From Mucilaginibacter paludis DSM 18603 (GTDB lineage: Bacteria; Bacteroidota; Bacteroidia; Sphingobacteriales; Sphingobacteriaceae), in assembly GCF_000166195.2 (NCBI RefSeq), contig NZ_CM001403.1, positions 8,296,877 through 8,360,876 of the forward strand: 64,000 nucleotides of DNA, in the 5' to 3' direction. The notes beneath the pieces were generated by a model that ran no database searches, was not told the DNA's origin, and was given only the letters and a program-made list of their open reading frames with translations. A program made the position numbers and the translations under genes. Below, one piece after another: positions 10,501 to 18,971 of the stretch. How positions within the stretch are numbered: position 1 is the first letter of the stretch; each line of letters begins with the position of its first letter.

Positions 10501-10863
10501 TGTTATGGATACTTCAACCAACTGGCCGGTGTTAGCTTCAAGTTGTACATTAATAACCCGCCGATCGTTAATAGCTTTGGTTAAAAATGTTTTGTATCCG
10601 ATAAATGATACCGAGATTTGGTTAGTGGGTTTGGATATTTTAATAGCAAAATTACCATCGATATCTGTTGATACACCTGTTACCGTACGATTGTTATTAT
10701 CTAACTCAATAACTGATGCCCCAATAATGGCTTGCTTGTCCTTTTTATCGATAACCCGTCCCCGGATAGTTATACTTTGTTGAACCTGGGCTTGTACCGG
10801 CATAACGCCAATCAAAATTCCGGCAATCAAAAAGCACAAACTCTTTAGTAAAAGTGTTTTCAT
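7597..10863 (-). CDS. SusC/RagA-family TonB-linked outer-membrane receptor, 1088 aa
   Basis: A signal peptide (1 to about 25, ending VQAQ) is followed by a carboxypeptidase-regulatory-like domain (about 32-110), a plug (about 125-265; LAGRLPGVDFGATSG, PLIVLDGMPYE, ITVLKDAASTAVWGSKAANGV) and a large beta-barrel ending in a terminal Phe (LGLTVGF), the outer-membrane assembly signal. It imports ligand captured by the SusD encoded 12 bases downstream. It has no N-terminal STN domain, which fits control by a hybrid two-component system rather than by sigma/FecR. The preceding FAS1 gene ends 25 bases upstream, so the FAS1 protein is cotranscribed and probably surface-associated with this receptor. 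Length is typical. Confidence 0.97.
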   Translation of the reverse strand: MKTLLLKSLCFLIAGILIGVMPVQAQVQQSITIRGRVIDKKDKQAIIGASVIELDNNNRTVTGVSTDIDGNFAIKISKPTNQISVSFIGYKTFLTKAINDRRVINVQLEANTGQLVEVSITGNRTVNNGTGLNIDARNSTMASATINAKDLEELAVTSIDQALAGRLPGVDFGATSGDPGAGMSIRIRGTASITGSAEPLIVLDGMPYETEIPKDFNFGTADDVGYAQLLNISPSDIKDITVLKDAASTAVWGSKAANGVLLINTKRGAMGSPVVTYNFKGTMAHQPKSIPMLNGNSYATLIPEEIMNATGAPLDFLGNNGQNKAFQYDPSDAFYYYNYGQNTNWIDLITRTGYTQDHNISMSGGGEKARYYTSFGYLNQIGTTLGTDLGRITTKINLDYTVSSRLRFRTDLTYTHVNNTLNYDNSLRTVAYNKMPNMSPYLFDEYGHITGAYFSPESNIQGKYPDTYNPLALANTGLSHLTGERITPKFNIQYDIIPSLLVSTVDLQFDINNTKSKTFLPQVATGRPSTENTVNRASDADGDSYNVQSKVNLIYTPSLGEKSTFQGLLSFQTEDTKTASYSEATANTASANLQDASSPGLNSLGLSSSNSESRNFGVLTQGQYVYLDRYIISLNARLDGNSKFGPNHRYGIFPGVAGRWRISGEPFMKKLTFLNELSLRVSYGEAGQAPSGSYYGTYSPLSWTYNGQASVVPNKVELTNLKWQTVVGKNIGFNLGMFNSRVKVDMEVYQNTTKDMFFDGLNIATIAGYSNIGLNIGTLENNGWELGINTIPIKTRNWVIGFDFNIAQNANKLTSVSDFYPRESVIGVPGLGKFKSFLLLGNPFGSFYGFKYDGVYKDKEATVATDENGKQIADANGNKIYMRYNYPLVNYVFQPGDAKYEDINHDGNIDYRDLVYLGNGVPKFTGGFGPNITFRGNLKISAFFSYRWGYQVINAVKISTTNMYTVNNQSTAVLRRWRNPGDVTDIPRALYQAGYNWLGSDRYVEDGSFVKLSSVTVRYNLPKTLLQRVKLSNASFYVTGQNLLTLTKYTGQNPDVSTSGDNTPFSFPTDSGLTPPAITYTLGLTVGF

Positions 10864-10888
10864 ATTTTGTTATTCGGTATGGGCTTAA

Positions 10889-13159
10889 TTAATAATGCAG
10901 ATATTTATCTATCGAATGAATAATAGTACGGTTTGATAACTGGTTACTGGTGGCACCCAGAATTACGTTTATATACTTATTGGTGCGGTCAATCACCGTC
11001 ATCGAGGTGGGCGCGTTTTCAACCCCTACAAACGTGGTGGCTCCACTCTCGTTTTGCAACAGAGTTGGGTAGTTATCCTGCCTTGTTTTTTGATCTACCG
11101 CGAGCGAGCTGCCGTTAATAATGTGGTACAGAATAAATTTACGTACCAGGTCCAGGTCGGCCGCAGAGCTTGGCGCTGCCGTTGGCAGGGCTCCTGTGGT
11201 TTTATTTCCGGGCAGCATACCGTCTTTTATAGCCTGTGTTATGGCGGCATTGGTAGGCACCAGGACGGTATAGTTAACATCAACCCCTGTGTTTATACCT
11301 GCAATAGCTTGTGTGGTAGCATTGTATAAAGTATTTGGCGCAGTTGACAGATAATAATAAAATGAAGAATAGGTTGACGGGTATTGTGCTGCCAGTTTTT
11401 GAAGATGATAGCCTACGTTATTATTGGTGAACGATAGCATCCCGTCAACATAATAAGCTGTACCGTTGACCGAAGTTTTATTGGTTTGCGTTACGTTCAA
11501 ATCAACACCCGCGTCAAGTGTGCCACTTGTTTGTATTTTACCGTTGTTATATTTAATAAACTCATGGTTAATGGTTTCAACAATCCCGGTGCCGGTAAGG
11601 CTTGTTAAATCGATATTAGGCAATACGCCTGTTTGAAACATCCGGAAAATCACATCACGATAGACGGCGCTTTGAGAATAACTGGTTGAGCCAACTGCCT
11701 TATATCCCCACGCCGTTGTTGTAGCGCTGGTTGCACCGGCTTCGTAATATCTCCATCCATTGGCGGTCAGTACATCATCATTCATTAATATCACCGTATT
11801 TTTCACACCCGGTTGGGTGGTTTGAGATTTGATAGGCAGAGCTCCCGAACTGTAGGCTTGCAAGATAATACTGCATTTAGGATCCAGGTACTGAACACCA
11901 TAAACCGTACGGAAAACATTAGCCTCCTGCGATTGAGTTGCACCGTAAAATGTGCCGTTACTAAGTATCTGCTTATCAACAATGCTACCCATATCAACAG
12001 TGGCCGGCTCTAACTGGTAATTGTTAGTTAAGGTAAACTGGCTCGGCCATAAGTTAGAAGGCCACATTAAGGAGTTAACAAAATCAATAACCACGCTTGC
12101 CGGTGCGGTTTTGAAAAACGAATTACCAAACTTTGATAATATTTTTTGCCGGTAGGCCCTTAAGGCGGTGTTATTGGGCACCAATATGCTCCACCCGGCA
12201 GCCTGAGATGCTGTAGTAATGAAACTTCCACCGCTTTGATAATTTTCGTTGTTGATGCAGTAAGCCAGCCTGCCATCGTATGATTTTACGTATACCGAAT
12301 CGGCCGAGCCGGTGGCCACCGAGTTGGCATGGGTAAGGTTAACGTTGGCAACGTAATAAGCCAGCGAATCCATTAACAATTTAAAATCGCTGTAGTTGGC
12401 ATTAAGCCTGATGTACTGGTCGATGCTCGGCAAAGGCGTAATTACCCTGTCAATTTCATGGATAATACCGTTTGAAGCTATGATATCGCTGTTTACAACA
12501 TTAGCGCCACATACGTTAAAACCACTGTATGCTGAGTTTGGATAAAAGGCATTATAATCGCTGGCGCCCAGTCCGTTGGTTGCCATAAACACATCAGTGA
12601 AGTATGGAATATACTTGTTGTTATTATCACCATCCACATAACGCACGGTGGTAACTTTACCATCACTGGTATTATTCCTGTTGGTGGCGATAATTTTTTT
12701 GTGTACGGCATCACCTTTTTGTTGGATACCATCGTAATAAGTGGTTTTTCTTTTGTAACCCATGCCCGGATTACCAACCGTACCGGCTATCTGGTAAATA
12801 TTCAACTGATCTTTCCGGTAGCCGTTATATACCAGCGAAAACTTAACAATGCCTTTGGCGAGTGAATCGCTTATAGCGGCATCGGTTGATATGCCGCTAT
12901 CGGTAAAATACTTTGTAAAGGCGGCATCGTCGGGGGCAAATACCGTGAACCAACCTGTGGCACTAAGGATATCTTTATACCCGGCCCTATCCACCAAAGC
13001 AAGGTAATGTTTAAAATTACCTTTTGCCTGCAAGGTTTGATAAATGGGATCGCCCAGACCATCGGGAACCGCATAATAATCATCAAACTTCTTTTTACAG
13101 CTTGTTACGGCCAAAGCAAGCGTTAAAAAGAGAAAAGTGAGTCGTAGAGTTTTAATCAT
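10889..13159 (-). CDS. Multi-FAS1 lipoprotein (about four repeats), 756 aa
   Basis: The lipobox VTSC places Cys21 as the lipid-modified residue. FAS1-like repeats can be followed through the whole protein. Repeat 1 starts at about 37 (WFTVFAPDDAAF) and ends in SNGIIHEIDRVI. Repeat 2 starts at about 250 (WSILVPNNTALRAY). Repeat 3 is more diverged, around NTVILMNDDVL to GTAYYVDGMLSF. Repeat 4 is at about 575-756 (NYTVLVPTNAAI, ending NRTIIHSIDKYLHY). Inserts between core elements are long. It is the first gene of the SusC/SusD operon, a place usually held by a receptor. No enzyme motif is visible. The probable role is extracellular binding or adhesion that feeds the SusC channel; this is inferred only. 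Confidence 0.9.
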   Translation of the reverse strand: MIKTLRLTFLFLTLALAVTSCKKKFDDYYAVPDGLGDPIYQTLQAKGNFKHYLALVDRAGYKDILSATGWFTVFAPDDAAFTKYFTDSGISTDAAISDSLAKGIVKFSLVYNGYRKDQLNIYQIAGTVGNPGMGYKRKTTYYDGIQQKGDAVHKKIIATNRNNTSDGKVTTVRYVDGDNNNKYIPYFTDVFMATNGLGASDYNAFYPNSAYSGFNVCGANVVNSDIIASNGIIHEIDRVITPLPSIDQYIRLNANYSDFKLLMDSLAYYVANVNLTHANSVATGSADSVYVKSYDGRLAYCINNENYQSGGSFITTASQAAGWSILVPNNTALRAYRQKILSKFGNSFFKTAPASVVIDFVNSLMWPSNLWPSQFTLTNNYQLEPATVDMGSIVDKQILSNGTFYGATQSQEANVFRTVYGVQYLDPKCSIILQAYSSGALPIKSQTTQPGVKNTVILMNDDVLTANGWRYYEAGATSATTTAWGYKAVGSTSYSQSAVYRDVIFRMFQTGVLPNIDLTSLTGTGIVETINHEFIKYNNGKIQTSGTLDAGVDLNVTQTNKTSVNGTAYYVDGMLSFTNNNVGYHLQKLAAQYPSTYSSFYYYLSTAPNTLYNATTQAIAGINTGVDVNYTVLVPTNAAITQAIKDGMLPGNKTTGALPTAAPSSAADLDLVRKFILYHIINGSSLAVDQKTRQDNYPTLLQNESGATTFVGVENAPTSMTVIDRTNKYINVILGATSNQLSNRTIIHSIDKYLHY

Positions 13160-13819
13160 AGATTTATAAAATAAAAAAGGGTAATAAGCTTCAGCGAGCC
13201 AATTTTATGCCCACAGGTTTATATTTTACTATACCGTTAGTATTTATTTTAATAATTGGTTCGGGCAAACTTCAGGCGTTTTTCTTTTTAAAACAGTTAA
13301 CAAATTAGCGCTATGCTATAGCATTAATTTTATACCGGATGATTAAAAATACTGGGCCTTGACGTATTGACCTTGTTTATAATTGTGTTACAAACCTATC
13401 GCAAATTGGTATTTTGGGTGTACAAAATTTGACGAATTGTTTTTAAAATTTGGTGAATAACCCGCCTCAAAGCTACCTAAAGCCTTTTTTTGCTTTTTTT
13501 TTATTTTTAGATAAAACAACACGAAGTTATTTTTTGTGGGATAGCAGATTTTATATGCCGAAAGGAGAAGCGGTAGCAGTTGGACTTATCGCTTTTATGA
13601 TCATACGACGTAACACTTCAAGGCAACGGGGTCGCCCCTAACGGAGCAACAACAGATCCCCTAAAGTAAAAGGTACCAAAATGCGAAAATAGGTAAAGCA
13701 GATAATGAGATGAGAACACAAATGCGCTTTGTACGGTGTAAAGAGTTAACAATACTGGTATTAAAACCCAATACAGCATATTTAATCACTAAACGGTTTG
13801 TTATCGGCCTATTTAACAA
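13160..13819. other. 660-base gap between FAS1 operon and its regulator gene
   Basis: This gap holds no convincing gene. The only reading frame of note (13450-13641, plus, 63 codons) has no family features. The gap should contain the FAS1-operon promoter and the end of the regulator transcript. It is AT-rich, with long T-runs near 13483-13508. A TAnnTTTG-like box on the minus strand is listed separately. I found no clear operator pair for the AraC-type domain. Confidence 0.6.
13391..13398 (-). promoter_or_regulatory. Possible Bacteroidota -7 box for the FAS1 operon
   Basis: On the minus strand the sequence is TAGGTTTG, matching the Bacteroidota -7 consensus TAnnTTTG. A TTTG at about 24 bases upstream is slightly far for the -33 element. 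It would leave a leader of about 230 bases before the FAS1 start at 13159. The match could be chance in AT-rich DNA. Confidence 0.25.
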
Positions 13820-16800
13820 TTAATTGAGATTATTATGCAAAGTTGCGCTCTTTTCTTTTTTCAAATACTGAGATGGTGTCAGGTTATATTTTTCTTTAAA
13901 ACAGGTGCTGAAATACCCTGAGCTGCTAAAGCCTATCTTATAAGCAATCTCCGAAATATTAAACTCCCCGGCGCATAGCAACTGTTCGCCGCGTTGAAGC
14001 CTGATATCGCGCACAAATTCAACTGGTGCCAGGCCCGTAAGGCTCTTCAATTTTTTATAAAAAGTGGTTCGGCCTAAGCCTACTGCAATAGCAACGCTAT
14101 CAATATTAAAATCAGGATCGCTCATACCCTCCTCTACTATCCTGATAGTTTCTTTTAATAATTGCTCATCTTTTGATGTAATGAATACTTCGCCAGGTGA
14201 AAGCTGTAGGATACTTTTATTGCCTAATATAGATTCAAATAATTGCTTACGTTGTTTAATCAGGCTCTCAATACAGGCCATTATAAAGTCGGTATGAAAT
14301 GGTTTGGTAATATAAAAATCGGCGCCGTATTTTAAACCTTCTATCTGGTTATCAACAGACGACTTGGCCGTAAGCAGTATCACGGGAATATGACTGGTTA
14401 AAATGTTATTTTTTAACTGATCAAGCATTTGTATGCCATCCATATTGGGCATCATCACATCGCTCACAACCAGGTCCGGAAGCGAGGCTTGCGCTATCCT
14501 TAAACCTTCTTCCCCATCAGCCGCTTCAATTACGCGATAATTAACGGATAGCTGGCTATACAAAAACCGTCGTAAGTCGGTATTGTCCTCAACGATGAGT
14601 ACCGTGTAGGCATTAGCATCACTTTGTGGCAACCCAACAACTGTGGTTTCGGGTTTGTCTACATAAAATGATTGCACAAACTCGGGTACATGGTTTTCGT
14701 TCACAAAATCAACATCCTTACTACCAAAGTGTTCCTTGCCTGTTTTAAGTTCCAGACTAAAGGTTGCCCCCCCGTCGGTATTATTTTGGGCAATTATTTT
14801 TCCGTGATGATTAATTACCAGCTCTTTTGATAAAGCCAGGCCGATACCAGTTCCTTTTAAATTACTGCCGTTTGTTTTGTCGCCTTCGTAATAAAGTTCA
14901 AAAACTTCCGTGAGTTTATCTTTGGGTATGCCCTCACCCTGATCAATCACGTTAATGTAAAAGCAAGTGTCTCCGCTGTTAAACTTAACTTCCAACACAA
15001 TCTTTCTGTGGGCAGGAGTAAACTTAAATGAGTTGGAGAGCAGGTTGTAAATCACAATATCAAGCTTCTCCTCATCTACCCAGGCATATAACTTATCAAC
15101 GTTTGATTTTACAATCAAATCGATTTGCTTTTCCTTGGCCAATTCGGTAAAGTACAAACTGATTTGTTTTACAAGGCCAACTATTTCAACCTCCGATATC
15201 TTTAAACGCATTTTACCGCTCTGTGCCTTCCTGAAATCTAATAACTGGTTAATAAAGCGAATCATCCGGTTGGCATTTTTATTCACTACGTTAATGTATT
15301 CCCTCCCCTTAGGCGACAGATTTTCGGCTCTTGTGATTTCTTCCAGCGGACTAACAATTAAGGTTAGCGGCGTTTTAAGTTCGTGCGATATGTTGGTAAA
15401 AAACTGCAACTTCAGCTCTGTCAATTTTTGCTCAACAACCACCCTGTTACGCAAACGGATCATGGTAAAAACTATGCGGCGGGCTACTTCCAGTAATACG
15501 AAAGCCAGTATAAAGTAACCAATAAACGCCCACACGGTAAGCCAGGGCGGCGGTAGTATGGTGATGGCAATAGTTTTTTCGGGTATGTTTTTAAACAGAT
15601 CATAACTTACACTTTTTACCCTGAATATATATTTGCCAGGCGCAAGGTTGGTATAAGTGGCCTGGCGCTGCGTTTTAACATAGTTCCAGTCTTTATCCAG
15701 TCCATCCATTTTATAAGCATATAAAATTTTATGGCTTTCGCGATAATCAAGCGCCGTATATTCTATCCCTATCAGATTCTGATCGTAATTTAAGGTGATG
15801 TGATCAGTTTGGTCTGCCGGGTATTTCAACACAGACCCTGGCGCACCCGCAATTACAGTTTTATTATAGATCTGGATATTGGTTAATGCAATGTTTGCTT
15901 TGTATTTGGTATTGTATACTTTATCCGGATTGAAAGATATGTAACCGTTTAAGCATCCCAATAGGATATTGCCCGAACGCGATTTAAAACATGCCGCCTC
16001 AGAAAACTTTGAATTTGGCAAACCATCGTAGTAATCATAATTTTGAAATCGACGGGCTTTAACATCGTATTTAGAGAGGCCATTCTCGGTAGTTAACCAC
16101 AAGTTACCTTTATTGTCGCCCGTTATACTCAATATAATATCGTTCGGCAAACCATCAGAAGTATTAAAAAATTTAAACTGCAGTTTTTGATGCAGGCCAC
16201 CAGATGAAATGAGCTGATGTAAACCACCGCCAAAGGTACCTATCCACATGTGGCGCTGTTTATCCTTATAGATAAATTGCACGTCGTTATTACCCAGGCT
16301 GGTAGCATCCCCAGGAACCTTGTAATGCCTGTAAAACTTATAATCATCAGGCGAGCTTTCGTTAGGGTTGAATATCACCAGCCCGTTTGTGGTAGCTACC
16401 CAAATAAAACCGTTGCCATCTTCGCCCAAATGCCTAACCACGTTACAAGTTGCTATGGGATAATTTTTAAACGAGTTGTTGCTATTTTTAAAAACGGCCT
16501 TCGGCCCATCTTTAACCAACAGGTTAATACCGCCGCCAAACGTACCAACCCAAATCCGGCCCCGGCTATCTTCTAAAATAGAGTAAATGCGTTTATTGCT
16601 TAAACTATGAACATCATCCGGATCCGAGTCATAATGGGTTAAGGTATACCGCCTGCCGTCTTTGGTAACTTGCTCTGCCTTATACAAGCCACTACCCTTG
16701 GTACCCAGCCATATCGATCCAGTTTTTGATTGTATAATAGTGTACACGCTGCCTATACCACCTGCAGGCATATTAACAAAAGGGTTATCCAGCCTTTTTC

Positions 16801-18253
16801 CATCTTTCAATACATAAATCTCGCCAGCTTTTGTACCTATCCACAGCTTACCGTCTCTATCTTCATAAATCGCCCTTACCTCGTTCTCAGTTTTATTTTT
16901 AGGGTTTTTAACCAACAGGTGATGAGTAAAGTTATCTGGTTGAAAAATGGCACGGTAAATACTGCCTTCATAACCACTTAACCAGAGTATGCCCGAAGCA
17001 TCAACATATAAAGCGGTAATGATATTTGAAAATTGTTGATTAAGGCTTCCGGGCTCGTCATAAAAATAAGATATCTCATCCTTCCCTGCATCATAATAGC
17101 CAAATCCGCCGCCGCGCATGCTTACCCAAACTATACCATTAGAGCCATTGATGACGTTGTAATTGGTATGTGGACCGGAAATATTTGCATCTGTTTTTTG
17201 GGTGAATAATTTAAAAGAGCTATTACGGGGATCGTATTTGATGACACCCGTTTTTTCGGGCTCAATCCATAACAAGCCCGCCTGGTCTTCAAACAACGAA
17301 TTATACTTATCGCCGTTATAAATACCCTGGTACTTGATACTAAAATTTGCAGGATTGATTATGGCAAGCCCCCTACCCTGTGTTGAAGCATAAAGTATAT
17401 TGCTTTTAGAAAAACATAAATCGTTAATGGCTATGCCTGCGCTAACGTCAACAGCGTGAAACCTATTGCTATTCACCTGATAACATAATAGCCTGCCATT
17501 TGCGGTACCCAGATATATTATTCCGTTGTTCTCGGTGATACAGGTAAAATTGCTTTCGCGGCTAAAATAGGGCAGTTGGTTTTCAAAAATAAGGGAAGTG
17601 TATTTTTCGCCACGCTTAACCAAGCATGCCACACCGTTTGAGGTGCCTATCCAAAGCCTTTGCCTGCTATCCTCAAATAAAAACCTGATATCATTACTGC
17701 AAATATTGTACTCGCCACCCAAGGCTTCGGCATATTGCACAGTAACCGGCGGATTTAGTGATTTGCTGCCCACAGCACATAACAAGCCGTGTTTATCAGT
17801 TACCAGCCAGGTATCCCCGTTAGAAACCGGTACAATTTTATTGATCAGGATATTTTTAAACCGACTGCGAACTTCGGTACCAGGTATAGCCAAAAACTTC
17901 TCGGTACGCTTATCAAAACGGTAAACTTCGTTATCGTAGGTTTTTACCCATAGGTAACCTAATTTATCTTCAATAATGTTACGGATCTTGTTGTTTTTAA
18001 GGCTTGAGCTATCACCCGGTCGGGCCTTATACGCTATAAAGTTGTGACCATCAAACCGGTTAATGCCATCCCAGGTGCCAAACCACATAAAGCCTTCGCT
18101 GTCCTTTGTCATGCACAAAACCCTATCGTGCGATAAGCCATCTTCTGTTGAATAGTGCTTTAAATTACACTTTAGCTGCGCGGCAGTGTTAAGAGCGAAA
18201 CACAGGATTGCAAAAATCAGAGAAAGCCGGTTAAGCAAATTCCAACTAATCAT
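13820..18253 (-). CDS. Hybrid two-component system regulator (HTCS), 1477 aa
   Basis: One polypeptide combines sensor and regulator. A signal peptide (1 to about 25) precedes Reg_prop beta-propeller repeats (YSTEDGLSHDRV, GFMWFGTWDGINRFDG, then many LWIGT-type blades) to about residue 800. A Y_Y_Y domain (about 825-900) and a membrane helix (about 903-925) follow. Then come HisKA (FFTNISHELKTPL, His near 950), HATPase (GTGIGLALSKE), a receiver (VVSDVMMPNMDG, Asp near 1265) and an AraC-type HTH (about 1370-1470; NISEIAYKIGFSSSGYFS). This family senses a periplasmic ligand and activates an adjacent SusC/SusD operon. The gene is on the same strand just upstream of the FAS1/SusC/SusD genes, which it most likely controls. 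All catalytic motifs look intact. Confidence 0.96.
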   Translation of the reverse strand: MISWNLLNRLSLIFAILCFALNTAAQLKCNLKHYSTEDGLSHDRVLCMTKDSEGFMWFGTWDGINRFDGHNFIAYKARPGDSSSLKNNKIRNIIEDKLGYLWVKTYDNEVYRFDKRTEKFLAIPGTEVRSRFKNILINKIVPVSNGDTWLVTDKHGLLCAVGSKSLNPPVTVQYAEALGGEYNICSNDIRFLFEDSRQRLWIGTSNGVACLVKRGEKYTSLIFENQLPYFSRESNFTCITENNGIIYLGTANGRLLCYQVNSNRFHAVDVSAGIAINDLCFSKSNILYASTQGRGLAIINPANFSIKYQGIYNGDKYNSLFEDQAGLLWIEPEKTGVIKYDPRNSSFKLFTQKTDANISGPHTNYNVINGSNGIVWVSMRGGGFGYYDAGKDEISYFYDEPGSLNQQFSNIITALYVDASGILWLSGYEGSIYRAIFQPDNFTHHLLVKNPKNKTENEVRAIYEDRDGKLWIGTKAGEIYVLKDGKRLDNPFVNMPAGGIGSVYTIIQSKTGSIWLGTKGSGLYKAEQVTKDGRRYTLTHYDSDPDDVHSLSNKRIYSILEDSRGRIWVGTFGGGINLLVKDGPKAVFKNSNNSFKNYPIATCNVVRHLGEDGNGFIWVATTNGLVIFNPNESSPDDYKFYRHYKVPGDATSLGNNDVQFIYKDKQRHMWIGTFGGGLHQLISSGGLHQKLQFKFFNTSDGLPNDIILSITGDNKGNLWLTTENGLSKYDVKARRFQNYDYYDGLPNSKFSEAACFKSRSGNILLGCLNGYISFNPDKVYNTKYKANIALTNIQIYNKTVIAGAPGSVLKYPADQTDHITLNYDQNLIGIEYTALDYRESHKILYAYKMDGLDKDWNYVKTQRQATYTNLAPGKYIFRVKSVSYDLFKNIPEKTIAITILPPPWLTVWAFIGYFILAFVLLEVARRIVFTMIRLRNRVVVEQKLTELKLQFFTNISHELKTPLTLIVSPLEEITRAENLSPKGREYINVVNKNANRMIRFINQLLDFRKAQSGKMRLKISEVEIVGLVKQISLYFTELAKEKQIDLIVKSNVDKLYAWVDEEKLDIVIYNLLSNSFKFTPAHRKIVLEVKFNSGDTCFYINVIDQGEGIPKDKLTEVFELYYEGDKTNGSNLKGTGIGLALSKELVINHHGKIIAQNNTDGGATFSLELKTGKEHFGSKDVDFVNENHVPEFVQSFYVDKPETTVVGLPQSDANAYTVLIVEDNTDLRRFLYSQLSVNYRVIEAADGEEGLRIAQASLPDLVVSDVMMPNMDGIQMLDQLKNNILTSHIPVILLTAKSSVDNQIEGLKYGADFYITKPFHTDFIMACIESLIKQRKQLFESILGNKSILQLSPGEVFITSKDEQLLKETIRIVEEGMSDPDFNIDSVAIAVGLGRTTFYKKLKSLTGLAPVEFVRDIRLQRGEQLLCAGEFNISEIAYKIGFSSSGYFSTCFKEKYNLTPSQYLKKEKSATLHNNLN

Positions 18254-18971
18254 TATAAAAATAAAACTTATTAAAGGTCTATAAAAGCAAAGATGGAGTA
18301 CCCCGCATGAGCACCACTTATGAATGGCGCAATATCGGGTTTATGGAATAAATATAATGCTTTTAATTGATAATTGTTACATGGCGAAAATATGGCCGGT
18401 GCAATTGCAACAACTTACCACAAGGGAGGGGGAACACTTTGCCAAGTGCTTAGAGTACAAGAAATATAACCGGGCAGCATTTTTTTACTGCCATTCGTCT
18501 TCTTGTTCGCGGTGCACAAGACCGGTAAACACAAAAACGATGATCACGAGACAGAAGGCAGCTACAATTTGAAACATAATGATAAATATTAAATTATACC
18601 ATTATTACGCTTACAACATTCCGCAGGTTACGCAGCCTTGCAGTTTTTTTTTAAATTGATTAAATGCATTAATTACATTTAAAGGGCGGCTGATTGGATT
18701 ATGGCTACCGATAACCAAAGCTAACTACTCAAACAAACTGTTATACAAATACATATAGCGCCGGTTTTTTGAAGCTTTTGCCTTTGTGGTGATTCAAAAC
18801 TTGCAAACGTTGTTATACCGCACTAAGTATGTAATAATAAAACATTATTTGAGTTTAATTTATGCTTGCCTAAAAGATTAATTAAAGGCATATGTTCCAT
18901 TTTTAAGTAACATTTTAAACACTTAACGTAAAAGTTACCGTTGTTTTATTTAAACTAATACCTTAGTAACT
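18254..18971. other. Intergenic region with one small gene and a divergent start
   Basis: Between the minus-strand regulator and the plus-strand TonB-like gene lie 718 bases. The only supported content is a 30-codon minus-strand membrane peptide (18485-18577). The plus-strand frame 18324-18572 overlaps it and looks like a shadow. A nine-T run occurs near 18642-18652 without a strong preceding stem. I found no convincing promoter for either flanking gene. Confidence 0.5.
18485..18577 (-). CDS. Small single-pass membrane peptide, 30 aa, unrecognised
   Basis: The minus-strand frame starts at ATG 18577 and ends at TAA 18485. It encodes a peptide beginning MFQIVAAFCLVIIVFVFTGL, followed by a short charged tail (HREQEDEWQ). 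This is one hydrophobic helix with an acidic cytoplasmic-type end, a layout common to genuine small membrane proteins. No Shine-Dalgarno sequence is visible, as usual in this phylum. It is too short for most gene callers. I do not recognise the family and assign no function; the hydrophobic-then-charged pattern is the only evidence. Confidence 0.5.
   Translation of the reverse strand: MFQIVAAFCLVIIVFVFTGLVHREQEDEWQ

Noticed and set aside
10286..10783. 165-codon plus-strand frame inside the 1088-residue SusC gene
   Set aside because: It lies opposite the plug domain, which is strongly conserved on the minus strand, so it is a shadow.
13450..13641. 63-codon plus-strand frame in the gap before the FAS1 operon
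   Set aside because: Low-complexity T-run coding (Phe-rich) start and no family features.
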